NCBI GenBank assembly: GCA_946413525.1
Contig: CAMKKZ010000009.1
Span: 78,715 to 142,714, forward strand
Length of the DNA: 64,000 nucleotides
Direction: 5' to 3'
From: an uncultured Oribacterium sp.
Lineage (GTDB): Bacteria; Bacillota; Clostridia; Lachnospirales; Lachnospiraceae
The translations under genes were made by a program, and so were the position numbers. The first letter of the stretch is position 1. Each line of letters begins with the position of its first letter. Under the pieces are notes generated by a model. The model had not been told where the DNA came from and ran no database searches. It was given only the letters and a program-made list of their open reading frames with translations. Below are positions 34,908 to 43,436 of this stretch, in pieces.

Positions 34908-34990
34908 TTTGATTTGATGCCGCAGGCATTGAGTCCCATTTGTGACACGCCTACGGCACAAATGAAGTATGAAAGGAGCGCCTTTCATGC
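34908..34990 (+). repeat. Family C hairpin element
   Basis: GATTTGATGCCGCAGGCATT, CATTTGTGACACGCCTACGG then CACAAATG, and ATGAAAGGAGCGCCTTTCAT. Ends at the stop codon of the small hypothetical gene. Confidence 0.8.
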
Positions 34991-35200
34991 TCAGCCGGTT
35001 ACCACATTAAACGCAATCATGTTCAGGCTCTTGTCGGCTTTAAAAAACTTTTTCAATTCAGCAGCCAGGGCAGCCTCATCCGCGCCCTCCGGCGCGCGAA
35101 AGCTCATCTTTATCCCAACCTTCTTCTCAAAGGTCAGCCCCTTTTCCTCTGCCTTGGCCTTAAACTCGTCTGCCTTCAGCGGTGTGTTAATAATAATCAT
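34991..35200 (-). CDS. Small conserved-looking protein of unknown function
   Basis: 69 residues starting MIIINTPLKADEFKAKAEEK. Amphipathic, with no membrane span. The pattern of a beta strand, a helix, a beta segment (VGIKMSFRAPEG), a helix (ALAAELKKFFKAD) and a last strand (MIAFNVVTG) suggests a small ferredoxin-like fold. The start at 35200 has a perfect AAAAGGAGG, which is the best argument that this is a real gene; the open frame extends ten codons further without a ribosome site. Not recognised. Confidence 0.65.
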   Translation of the reverse strand: MIIINTPLKADEFKAKAEEKGLTFEKKVGIKMSFRAPEGADEAALAAELKKFFKADKSLNMIAFNVVTG

Positions 35201-35269
35201 AAGTACCTCCTTTTTAAGCAATATTTTCAAAAATCTTTATGATATCAAGGAAACACGGAACCGAAATCC

Positions 35270-35490
35270 AAAACCAGGATCCTATTACTGAATCCTGTTC
35301 CGAAATCCTGTTGCTGAATCCATCTCTGAGATCCTGTTGCTGAATCCATCTCCGAAATCCCGTTACTGAATCCAACTCCGAAATCTGGTTGCTGCATCCA
35401 GCTCGGAAATCCTGTTGCTGAATCCATCTCGGAAATCCTGTTACTGCATCCATCTCGGAAATCCTGTTGCTGCATCCTGTTCCGGATTCC
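35270..35490. repeat. About eight tandem 26-bp repeats
   Basis: Units CTGTTGCTGAATCCATCTCG followed by GAAATC (26 bp), with small variation, fill the gap between the AEC transporter and the small gene. Confidence 0.88.
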
Positions 35491-35497
35491 CATATCA

Positions 35498-36439
35498 TTA
35501 CAGGAAAATCCCGGACAATAACTCGTAAACATAAATCCAGAACGGAATGGTCACAATGCAGCTCAGTGTGGTTGCAACGCTAATCAGGCTGGCGTACTTT
35601 GCGTCATGGTTATAAAGGATCGCCACCTGGTTGACATTGGCTGCCGTAGGGGCAACGGCCGCCATGAGGGAAATCATCACGATTTCGTGGCCGTTCGGAA
35701 ACATCCGCTGAATACCGCTGAATACCGCGATAAGCACGGCAATGCCGGAGCATAATATCATGCGCATAAACAGCACCTGAAGTATCCGGCTGTTGTGAAG
35801 GAAATCTCCCGGCGACATGCTGCCGACGATAATGCCTGTGATCATCATGCTCAACGGCCCAATCATGGAAGCGACGTCAGAAAATGCCATTGCCAGAGGT
35901 CCGGGCAGCCGTATGCGCAAAAGCAATGTAAGCATGCCGCAAATCATGGCAAGGATATTCGGATTCAACAGGAGCTTCTTTAAGTTAATGCCCCCCTCCC
36001 GGTCGAATAAACGTATCCCGTAGGTCCAGAAAATTACATTGAAAGCAAAGATGTACCCGCTGCAGTAAATCGTCCATTCCGATCCGAGAATATAAACGAC
36101 AATGGGGATAATCAGGTTGCCGGCATTGGTAAAAATCACAGATGCCCGCTCCACCTCGTTCGCCTTCCCAATTTTCTGCCATATTCTGGCAATAAGCATG
36201 AAAACCGCTTCGAAAAGAAAGGCCAAAAGAAAGGTGACTGCCAGCCCTCGGAACAATTCCGGCGTCAATTCCTTCTGAAATGAATTAAAAACCACGCAGG
36301 GCGTCACAAAATAGAGGGACAGCTTTGAAAAAATCTTGCCGTCCTCCGGCTTCAGCACATTGAACCGCACCAGGGCGGCCGTTACAAAAAGTATGATGAA
36401 TAATTCAGCGATTTTCTGAACCAGGGGGATGACAATCAT
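35498..36439 (-). CDS. AEC family transporter
   Basis: 313 residues, ten hydrophobic segments, the layout of the auxin efflux carrier family in the bile/arsenite/riboflavin transporter superfamily. Recognisable are SKLSLYFVTPCVVFNSF near residue 40, FTNAGNLIIPIV near 105 and the late VAPTAANVNQVAILYNHDAK near 265. Bacterial members move organic acids such as malate or malonate; the substrate is not evident here. The frame is open to 36631, but the first 64 codons are a poly-Arg/Lys shadow of the next gene's end, and AAAGGAAA precedes the ATG at 36439. Confidence 0.9.
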   Translation of the reverse strand: MIVIPLVQKIAELFIILFVTAALVRFNVLKPEDGKIFSKLSLYFVTPCVVFNSFQKELTPELFRGLAVTFLLAFLFEAVFMLIARIWQKIGKANEVERASVIFTNAGNLIIPIVVYILGSEWTIYCSGYIFAFNVIFWTYGIRLFDREGGINLKKLLLNPNILAMICGMLTLLLRIRLPGPLAMAFSDVASMIGPLSMMITGIIVGSMSPGDFLHNSRILQVLFMRMILCSGIAVLIAVFSGIQRMFPNGHEIVMISLMAAVAPTAANVNQVAILYNHDAKYASLISVATTLSCIVTIPFWIYVYELLSGIFL

Positions 36440-36512
36440 ATATCCATTTCCTTTCTTTCCGTTTCTGTTTCCGTTCTCGTTCCTGTAATTTATACTCACG
36501 GACGGTAAGCTA

Positions 36513-37841
36513 TTATTTCTGCCCCTCTGCTTTTTCCTCCTTCTCCTCCTTCTTCGCCTTCTCCCTCTTATCGGTCGTCGTGCGAATGAATGCATCCTCA
36601 TTCCGTCCCATCCGGATGGAACTTTCCGCAAGGTAGGAGGTCGCTTCAGTCTTCGAGCTCACCGTGTTCATGGCCGCCTTCAAGCCCTGGGCATAGAGGA
36701 AACCGATCAGGAGGGATACCGCCACGGCAATCAGCTCTCCCTTGACATTAAAGCCATTATCACTGAAAAGGAAGGCAACCGCCGCTGTGAGCAGCACCAG
36801 GGAAATTAACGCGGCAATCAGCAGGTATTTGTAATACTTCCCCATATCAACAGGAAGCGATCCCACGATCTTCCCGCTCTGCCCGTTTATGCCGAACACG
36901 TATTTCTTATCTTCGTACACCGTGGTCAACATCCATACCGGCAGCATGGCATAGTCGGCTCTGGCATTGCTAAGCTGTATGGATTCGGACTGCCTTGTCA
37001 CGGAGTTGTATCCATGCACGGCATCACGCATTTTCTGCCGGAACGAATTCCGCACGCGCTCATTGGCGCGGGGCTCCGCCGCCTTCGAATCCACGTCATA
37101 CCGGTCTGCCAGATAGCCGCTGAAATAAGCCGCGTCATAAGGGACAGCCTTGGAAAGGTCGAAAGGCTCCAGGGAATCCATCGTGGCGTCATCCATCTTC
37201 GTGGAAGCATCCACCGGGATCCTTGTGAAATCCATTTCGCCCTGCCGGACGACCCTGTAATAATCCTTCTTCTCGTATCGGTAATTATCGTCTTCCCAGG
37301 TCTTTGTCTTGACGCCCTCAAAGGTAACGGAGCCGCCCGTGTGGCAGCTCATCAGCCAGAAGGGCACGTAAATACCGTTGATCTCACGAATCCGGTTTCC
37401 TTTTTTGAACGTATCCGGCAGCAGCTTCTTGCCCTGGCAGAAATTCTCCAGCGCTTTCTGGGCCACGGACTTGTCCACAGCGAAGGGAAGCATCAGATCA
37501 GGCTTGTACATTCCCTCAAAAGAATGCGGCATGATTGCCTGATTCCCACAATAAGGACATTCCGTCGCTGCCGTGTTCTCGTCAGCCACCATCTCCGCCC
37601 CACAGGAAGAACATATATAGCCGGAAACCTTGCCGTCTTCATCCTGCACCATGGCCGGAGCCGAGGAAGCCCAAACCATGCTGCCGCGCCCCGGCTGCGC
37701 CTGGGCCGCTTCCTCCGCGGCTTTGATCTCCTCTATTGATATTTCAGCATCACAGTAATCACATTTTTGCTTCCCGCTTGCGCCATTATACTTTAGGATA
37801 CCCCCACAGTATGGGCACTTAAAACTCACAACATCTGCCAT
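36513..37841 (-). CDS. Zinc-ribbon membrane protein
   Basis: 442 residues from the start used. Two zinc ribbons open the protein: CPYCGG..CDYC (about 8-33) and CSSCGAEM..CPYCGN (about 76-102). A mid domain of about 200 residues with EINGIYVPFWLMSC and YAMLPVWMLTTVYEDKKYVF follows, then two membrane spans (about 345-365 and 375-395) and a Lys/Glu-rich tail. Proteins of this TFIIB-type zinc-ribbon layout are widespread in Clostridia and uncharacterised. AAAAAGGAGG is perfectly placed before the ATG at 37841; the open frame extends 21 codons more. Confidence 0.85.
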   Translation of the reverse strand: MADVVSFKCPYCGGILKYNGASGKQKCDYCDAEISIEEIKAAEEAAQAQPGRGSMVWASSAPAMVQDEDGKVSGYICSSCGAEMVADENTAATECPYCGNQAIMPHSFEGMYKPDLMLPFAVDKSVAQKALENFCQGKKLLPDTFKKGNRIREINGIYVPFWLMSCHTGGSVTFEGVKTKTWEDDNYRYEKKDYYRVVRQGEMDFTRIPVDASTKMDDATMDSLEPFDLSKAVPYDAAYFSGYLADRYDVDSKAAEPRANERVRNSFRQKMRDAVHGYNSVTRQSESIQLSNARADYAMLPVWMLTTVYEDKKYVFGINGQSGKIVGSLPVDMGKYYKYLLIAALISLVLLTAAVAFLFSDNGFNVKGELIAVAVSLLIGFLYAQGLKAAMNTVSSKTEATSYLAESSIRMGRNEDAFIRTTTDKREKAKKEEKEEKAEGQK

Positions 37842-37911
37842 TTTTTCCTCCTTTTTCCGCCGCGTCCCAAATATGGGAAGCTGCCATCTTTGCCTTCCCG
37901 GCATCTATCCA

Positions 37912-38005
37912 TCAAGCATGAAAGGGCAAGCCTTTCATGCTTCATTTGTGCCGCTGGCGCGTCACAAATGAGACTCAATGCCTGCGGCATAAAGTCAAAG
38001 AACGA
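37912..38005 (-). repeat. Family C hairpin element, opposite orientation
   Basis: CATGAAAGGGCAAGCCTTTC, CATTTGTGCCGCTGGCGCG then TCACAAATG, and ATGCCTGCGGCATAAAGTC. Lies just upstream of the zinc-ribbon gene. Confidence 0.8.
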
Positions 38006-38081
38006 ACCGCAATCATTCCCCCGTCTGCCTCACTCCTCCCCCCTTTCCCTTTTCCAACTGCACAGGCTTTTTTCAGCCGCC

Positions 38082-38272
38082 CACATCCGGCCATCTCCTG
38101 ATGCAGGCCTGCCAACACCCACATCCGGCCATCTCCTGATGCAAGCCTGCCAACACCCACATCCAGCCATCTCCTGATGCAGGCCTTCCAGCAACCACAT
38201 CCGGCTATCTCCTGATGCAGGCCTGCCAACAACCACATCCGGCTATCTCCTGATGCAGGCCTGCCACCTTCA
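38082..38272. repeat. Five tandem 38-bp repeats
   Basis: Units CACATCCGGCCATCTCCTGA followed by TGCAGGCCTGCCAACACC start at 38082, 38120, 38158, 38196 and 38234. Just downstream of the cyclase-like gene on its strand. Confidence 0.88.
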
Positions 38273-38335
38273 AGCGCATGCCTGCCTTAAGCCTTCCACT
38301 TTCAGATACCTGTCTGTCTTCTTTCCTCCCTTTTC

Positions 38336-39973
38336 TTATCTTTCAAAATACTGTTTGTAAATCCTTTCCGCATTATCCTTTCTCCCCAGTTTTTCCATGA
38401 TCCGTTCTATTTCCCCGGAAAGGGCTGTATTCTCCTTCTCTTCATTTGGTCCGCAGAAAATCAGCGGTACTTCCTGTCCGTTGGAAACACCCTTTAGACG
38501 CACTCTTCCGCCGTCATAGAGGTACTTACGGAAATCCTTCCCCTCGCCCAGGCTCATGGCCTTGCTGAGAAGCCATGCGTAAAGCGGCGAAATTAGCACC
38601 TTTCCCTCTTCCGCAAATTTTGCTATCCGGAAGCCCTCATCCACCTCACGCCCAAGGAAATCCCTCACCTCCCCGGGAACCATACAAGGGAATCGAATGG
38701 AAATGTTATCCGCCCGAACAGCCATCGGGCCCAGGCATTCCGCGACCCACATAGTGACCTTGACTCCCAGAGAATTCAGGATGTCCCTCCGCACAGAGCT
38801 TTCCACAGATTCTGATGACGTGCCCTCCTGATTTGAAAGGTCTGACGAAATATCTGACACAATGTCTTCATTATCGCCATCCGTTTTCGGCAAAAGCCGT
38901 TTGCTTCCCTTATCTTCCGCACTCGCTCCCGTGAGGCCAAGGTCATCGCAGGCGTTTCCCGAACCCCCATTATCGGAACCCGGGAGATTAATGCCGATAG
39001 CCGCAGCGGCATCATCCACAGGACTGCTGCCGGCATCCATATCCATATTAATAGCATCTATCGGGTTGCTGCCGCCATCCATATCAATTTTAATGGAATC
39101 CATTGCATCACCACCGTTAGACATATCCGCATTGACGGCATCCACAGCGTCACTGTCACTTTCCAGGACCGCATTAACAGCATCTACCGCTTTACTGCTG
39201 CTTTTCATATTAATAGAATCCATGGAAATATCTGCATTATCTGAATTTTCGATATCCATGGTAACTTTTCTAATGTCCGGCTTTCCAGTATCCATGGTGA
39301 CATTTTCAATATCTGAATTTCCAGCATCAATAGTATCATTTCCAATACCTGAATTTCCAGCATCAATAGTATCATTTCCAATACCTGAATTTCCAGCATC
39401 AATAGTATCATTTCCAATACCTGAATTTCCAGCGGTTTTCTTCATCTCCCGATTGGAGAGTCCCAGGGACAGGGCAGGAAGGACCGTCCGCCCTGTTTCG
39501 ATTCGCTCTTCATCCACAATTCTTGATTCCATCCAGGGAATTCCTTTTTTCATCAGCATGTCAAAAGCATCCGGAAGAATCAATCCAGTCCCATTCAAAA
39601 TACGGAAACGAAAGGAAGAAAGATCAGCAACGCTCTCCATGACCATGGGCAAAGCTTTCAGCACCTCGCAGAGGATCATAAACAGCATAGAGACATCCGT
39701 CACTTTAAAATAAAAAAGCGCCTCATCACCTACCAGCTTCCAAAATCCGCAGCATAATGCCTTTCTTCCGTATATTTGACTCAGCCTCTGCTCCAGATAT
39801 CGCTGATGCATCAGCATTTCCGCATAAAAGGCCAGGAATACCGTAGTCCATTCCGATGGAAATTTGTCCTTAAATGCAGTAGACCCAACAAGATCATAAG
39901 AAAGAAAAATATAGACCCCTTCCTCTCCCTTCAGACGTGAAAGCGCATATTTACCAATGGCTTTTCCAAGCAT
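38336..39973 (-). CDS. Nucleotide-cyclase-like protein with repeat insertion
   Basis: 545 residues. Residues about 18-175 resemble the first half of a class III cyclase homology domain: FLSYDLVGSTAFK (metal-type Asp near 27) and KLVGDEALFYFK (near 82). The second half resumes near residue 400 with VAECLGPMAVRADNISIRFP and DFLGREVDEGFRIAKFAEEG. Between them lie about 215 Asn/Asp/Ser-rich residues, including GNSGIGNDTIDA three times. No membrane segment or second domain. Whether it makes a cyclic nucleotide is unknown; the catalytic Asn/Arg pair is not obvious. Neighbours do not suggest an effector. Start supported by GAGGGG upstream. Confidence 0.65.
   Translation of the reverse strand: MLGKAIGKYALSRLKGEEGVYIFLSYDLVGSTAFKDKFPSEWTTVFLAFYAEMLMHQRYLEQRLSQIYGRKALCCGFWKLVGDEALFYFKVTDVSMLFMILCEVLKALPMVMESVADLSSFRFRILNGTGLILPDAFDMLMKKGIPWMESRIVDEERIETGRTVLPALSLGLSNREMKKTAGNSGIGNDTIDAGNSGIGNDTIDAGNSGIGNDTIDAGNSDIENVTMDTGKPDIRKVTMDIENSDNADISMDSINMKSSSKAVDAVNAVLESDSDAVDAVNADMSNGGDAMDSIKIDMDGGSNPIDAINMDMDAGSSPVDDAAAAIGINLPGSDNGGSGNACDDLGLTGASAEDKGSKRLLPKTDGDNEDIVSDISSDLSNQEGTSSESVESSVRRDILNSLGVKVTMWVAECLGPMAVRADNISIRFPCMVPGEVRDFLGREVDEGFRIAKFAEEGKVLISPLYAWLLSKAMSLGEGKDFRKYLYDGGRVRLKGVSNGQEVPLIFCGPNEEKENTALSGEIERIMEKLGRKDNAERIYKQYFER
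39277..39434. repeat. In-frame 36-bp tandem repeats in the cyclase-like gene
   Basis: Three near-identical 36-bp units (CCAGCATCAATAGTATCATT on the plus strand) and two diverged ones encode 12-residue repeats inside the cyclase-like domain. Confidence 0.85.
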
Positions 39974-39984
39974 GGACCCTTCAC

Positions 39985-40045
39985 CCCTCTCCTCTGTTAA
40001 AGTGATTTTTTGGCCAATTTACTTGCCGACAAACAGATGCTTTAT
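39985..40045 (+). repeat. Family A fragment
   Basis: CTCTGTTAAAGTGATTTTTT then GGCCAATTTACTTGCCGACA, a degraded family A copy in front of the cyclase-like gene. Confidence 0.5.
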
Positions 40046-40326
40046 AGCCGTCTATACGACTCCAAGGCAATTACCTGTTCGAATTCCGAATTCACCCGGA
40101 GAAAATCTTGCCACAAAACATACAAAGCCGAAGGCAGTTTGCCTATACGGCTCCTCCCGGAGGAAATTATATATTAATTGCTTTCCTGAAATTTTAACAC
40201 AATAATATGCATATAACAAGAATGGAAATCAGACAAAGAAAGGGTTGTCCGCCTCCGGAATTACAATTCACCCACCAAAATCCATCCGGCTTCATCAGCC
40301 TTCACAGCCCTGTGTAGGTTTTTCCG

Positions 40327-40440
40327 CATCCCTCATTGCCGGGTGGCTAGACTCAATCTGGCTTCGCCAGATTAAGTCATGTCCCTGCGGGATGCGCCAA
40401 ATACGGAATTAACTATGCTTGATGCATAGTTAATTCCTGG
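40327..40440 (+). repeat. Family B composite element, copy 1
   Basis: GCATCCCTCATTGCCGGGTG, then stem AATCTGGCTTCGCCAGATT, then CCCTGCGGGATGCGCCAAAT and the palindrome GAATTAACTATG with CATAGTTAATTC. Repeated almost exactly at 40503-40625. Confidence 0.85.
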
Positions 40441-40442
40441 GT

Positions 40443-40502
40443 TTTTCCGCAGCACAAGGAATGCTGCGGAAAAATCTGAACAAAACATGCCTGAAGGCAT
40501 TT
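40443..40502. repeat. Family D hairpin, second copy
   Basis: TTTTTCCGCAGC, loop, GCTGCGGAAAAA and ATCTGAACAAAACAT as at 16099, followed here by a second stem GCCTGAAGGC and TTTTTTGTTCAG. Confidence 0.75.
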
Positions 40503-40625
40503 TTTGTTCAGACGCATCCCTCATTGCCGGGTGGCCAGACTCAATCTGGCTTCGCCAGATTAAGTCATGTCCCTGTGGGATGCGCCAAATACGGAATTAA
40601 CTATGCTTGATGCATAGTTAATTCC
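40503..40625 (+). repeat. Family B composite element, copy 2
   Basis: Near-identical to 40327-40440 (GGTGGCCAG against GGTGGCTAG, CTGTGGG against CTGCGGG). The duplication period is about 176 bp and includes the family D hairpin. Confidence 0.85.
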
Positions 40626-40628
40626 TGC

Positions 40629-40673
40629 AAAAAAACGGCCAAAAAGGAATGCTATGCATCCTTTCCAGCCGTT
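40629..40673 (-). terminator. Terminator after the aldo/keto reductase gene
   Basis: On the minus strand AACGGC..GGAAAGGATGC pairs with GCATTCCTTTTT..GCCGTT and is followed by a run of T (40629-40635). About 140 bases downstream of the reductase stop. Confidence 0.75.
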
Positions 40674-40674
40674 G

Positions 40675-40800
40675 ATTCATGCTTTGACTTGATGCCGCAG
40701 GCATTAAGTCAAAGTATGAAAGGAACCTTTCATGATCTTTTGTGAGGCGGAGCCCCTTGACCGGAAGTATGAAAAGCTTGCCTTTCATGCTTTCATGCTT
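40675..40800 (+). repeat. Family C hairpin element
   Basis: GACTTGATGCCGCAGGCATT then AAGTC, ATGAAAGGAACCTTTCAT, TTTGTGAGGCGGAGCCCC and TGAAAAGCTTGCCTTTCA. This copy lacks the CATTTGTG hairpin module. Confidence 0.8.
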
Positions 40801-40814
40801 TCATGTCGCCCATG

Positions 40815-41915
40815 TCACATTTCCCCGAAATACTTCCGTATTTCCGACATGCGGTAGCTTTGCTCCACGTCAAAGGGACAGCGATTGTCACAATGACCGC
40901 ATCCCACGCAGTCCGCGGCTGTTTTGTCAAGCGTCCTGTAATGCTCCGCCGCCATCTCGTCCCCCGCCTTCGCGAGATCGTAATACTTATTGATGAGGCC
41001 GATGTCAAGCCCCGCCGGACATGGCCTGCAGTGATTGCAGTAAACGCATTTCCCTTCCGCCTGAGCCGGCGCAAAATCCGCAATAAGCGAATAATCCAAT
41101 GCCTCCTCCGGCATCTCATAATAGGCGAGCAGCTCCTCCACCTGTTTTACGCTCTGGGCCCCGGGAAGGACTGTGAGGATACCCGGCTTGTCCAGGGCAT
41201 AACGGATGCATTGATACGGTGACAATGCCGTCCCGAAAGGCGAAAGAGAGCTGTCCAGAAGCTGACCTCCGGAAAAAGGCTTCATGACCGAAATTCCAAT
41301 TCCCTCTTTCTCACACCTTTTATAAACCTCCGCCCTTTCATCCACGCCGCCGTTCGCGTATTCGCCATGCCCGTAATCATATGCGGGATTGACGGAAAAC
41401 ATCAGCATGTCGGCGTCTACCTCGTCCAATATCCTGTGGATTACGGAGGGCGTATGGGAGGACAGGCCGATATGTCTGACGACACCCTTTTCTTTCAGGG
41501 ACAAAATATAATCATAGACGCCGTTTCTCTTATATTTCTCCCAGTCCCCCGCCTCATCCTGACAATGAATGAAGCCATAATCAATATAATCCGTATGCAG
41601 CTCTTTAAGCTGCCAGTCAACGGACTTCTTAATCCTGTCAAGATCCAGCGTCCAGCCGTAAGTTCCCTTTGTATAATCCGCTCCAAAATGAATCTGGAAA
41701 AAAATCTCTTTCCGGACATCGCGCAGAGCTTCGCCGTAAATCGGGAAGCTAGCCCCATCGCCAGCCGCGAGGTCAAAATAATTTATGCCGCCCTCATACG
41801 CTTTTCGGAGCGCTTTCACCGCCTCCGCCCTGCCGGCTTCATACATATAGGACGAACCGATGCCAATCTCACTGATACAATCTCCCGTCTTTCTGCAGAT
41901 CCTGTATCTCATCAT
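40815..41915 (-). CDS. Aldo/keto reductase with 4Fe-4S domain
   Basis: 366 residues. Residues 1-285 form the aldo/keto reductase barrel: GIGSSYM, the GINYFDLAAGDG stretch holding the catalytic Asp region, DYGFIHCQDE and VVRHIGLSSHTP. The C-terminal 80 residues have two cysteine clusters, CVYCNHCRPCP and CVGCGHCDNRCP, for iron-sulfur centres. This architecture is common in anaerobes; the redox substrate is unknown. Possibly takes electrons from ferredoxin rather than only NADPH (inference). Stands alone with a terminator downstream. Confidence 0.92.
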   Translation of the reverse strand: MMRYRICRKTGDCISEIGIGSSYMYEAGRAEAVKALRKAYEGGINYFDLAAGDGASFPIYGEALRDVRKEIFFQIHFGADYTKGTYGWTLDLDRIKKSVDWQLKELHTDYIDYGFIHCQDEAGDWEKYKRNGVYDYILSLKEKGVVRHIGLSSHTPSVIHRILDEVDADMLMFSVNPAYDYGHGEYANGGVDERAEVYKRCEKEGIGISVMKPFSGGQLLDSSLSPFGTALSPYQCIRYALDKPGILTVLPGAQSVKQVEELLAYYEMPEEALDYSLIADFAPAQAEGKCVYCNHCRPCPAGLDIGLINKYYDLAKAGDEMAAEHYRTLDKTAADCVGCGHCDNRCPFDVEQSYRMSEIRKYFGEM

Positions 41916-41973
41916 CCAATCTCACCCATCCCTTTCCTACCCTGTCAGAGCAAGCTTTTGCCGCTTTGACAAA

Positions 41974-43419
41974 TCAATTATATTTCCTCCAGATGCGGGG
42001 GCTGAAGAGTATGGCCATGGGCAGGATCTCAAGACGCCCGGCCAGCATGTCAAAAATCAGCACCAGCTTTGACAGGACGGAATAATCCGCGAAATTCCGT
42101 ACCGGCCCCACGGCGCCAAGCCCCGGCCCGATATTATTGAAGGTGGCGCAGACCGCGGAGAAATTGGTCACAAAGTCAAAGCCGTCAAAGGAAATCAGGA
42201 ACACGGAAAGCATAAAAATCGTGCAGTAGATGATCAGGTAGCAGTTGACGGAACGTACAATGCTGTGCTCCAGGCTCCTGCCCTCCAGACGGATGCGGCG
42301 CACCGCCTCCGGATGGATAATGACGTGCAGCTCCTTTCCGATCTCCTTAACCATGATGATGAGCCTGGAAACCTTAAGTCCGCCGCCGGTGGAGCCCGCG
42401 CAGGCACCGCTGAACATCAAAAACAGCACGACCATCTGGCTGGCCTGGGGCCACTGGTCAAAATCGAGGGTGCTGAAGCCGGTGGTGGTGATCAGCGAGC
42501 CCACCGTAAAGAAGGAGTGGTGCAGCGCATAAAGGAAATGTCCGCCCAGGCTCTGAAAAATATTCAGCGCAATAAAGATGGTCGAGCAGGCAATGATGCC
42601 AAGGTAAACCCTGGCCTCCTCGCACTGAAATGCCTCCTTCAGCCTCCTCTTTTGCAAAAGATAATATACATTGAAATTAATGCCAAAAAGAATCATGAAA
42701 ATCGTGATCAGAAGCTGGCTCATCGTGCTGTAATCCGCCATGCCGCTGTTCCTGACCGCGAAACCTCCGGTGCCGGCCGTCCCAAAGCCAATGCAGAGGG
42801 CATCGAACAATGGCATGCCGGAAAGCAGATAGACAATAATCATGATCACCGTAAGCACGAAGTAGATTCCGTACAATGCCTTTGCCGTGTCCGCGACCCG
42901 GGGGACCATCTTCGAGACATCCGGCCCGGGAGATTCCGCCTTCATGATCATCATGTTATAGCCACCGCCCAGGGGCAGAATGGTCAGCACCAGCACCAGC
43001 ACGCCCATGCCGCCCATCCAGTGGGAGAAGCTCCGCCAGAACAGAAGCCCCTTACCCAGGGACTCCACATCGCTCAGAACGGAGGAACCGGTCGTCGTAA
43101 AGCCCGAAACGATTTCAAAAACAGCATCGATGTAATGGGGGATGCGACCGCTCAGGTAGAAGGGGAGTGCGCCCACCAGCGACAGGATGATCCAGCAGCC
43201 GGCGACAGTCACAAAGCCCTCCCTCGCGTAAAAGGCAATCTTCTTCGGCCTCCGCACGCTCAGCACCGTGCCCAGGAAGAAAGCCCCGGCCGCCACCAGG
43301 AAAATGATCAGTGCCGTGGATTCCCGATAAATCAAGGCGCAGGCCAGCGGTGCCAGCATGGTCACGGCCTCCATCCTCAGCACCCAGGCCAGCACATATG
43401 CAATCATATAAAAATTCAT
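41974..43419 (-). CDS. trkH: Trk/Ktr potassium uptake membrane subunit
   Basis: 481 residues with about ten membrane spans and four pore loops. Selectivity-filter regions are visible as VSGFTTTGSSVL, GFGTAGTGGFAV and GSLITTTGFSTL, and a last one at SAVCATFNNIGPGLG. Forms the K+ channel with TrkA, encoded 17 bases upstream in the same direction. A degraded family A hairpin lies in the short gap after its stop codon side (about 41940). Confidence 0.93.
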   Translation of the reverse strand: MNFYMIAYVLAWVLRMEAVTMLAPLACALIYRESTALIIFLVAAGAFFLGTVLSVRRPKKIAFYAREGFVTVAGCWIILSLVGALPFYLSGRIPHYIDAVFEIVSGFTTTGSSVLSDVESLGKGLLFWRSFSHWMGGMGVLVLVLTILPLGGGYNMMIMKAESPGPDVSKMVPRVADTAKALYGIYFVLTVIMIIVYLLSGMPLFDALCIGFGTAGTGGFAVRNSGMADYSTMSQLLITIFMILFGINFNVYYLLQKRRLKEAFQCEEARVYLGIIACSTIFIALNIFQSLGGHFLYALHHSFFTVGSLITTTGFSTLDFDQWPQASQMVVLFLMFSGACAGSTGGGLKVSRLIIMVKEIGKELHVIIHPEAVRRIRLEGRSLEHSIVRSVNCYLIIYCTIFMLSVFLISFDGFDFVTNFSAVCATFNNIGPGLGAVGPVRNFADYSVLSKLVLIFDMLAGRLEILPMAILFSPRIWRKYN

Positions 43420-43436
43420 ACAGCTTCCCCTTCCGC

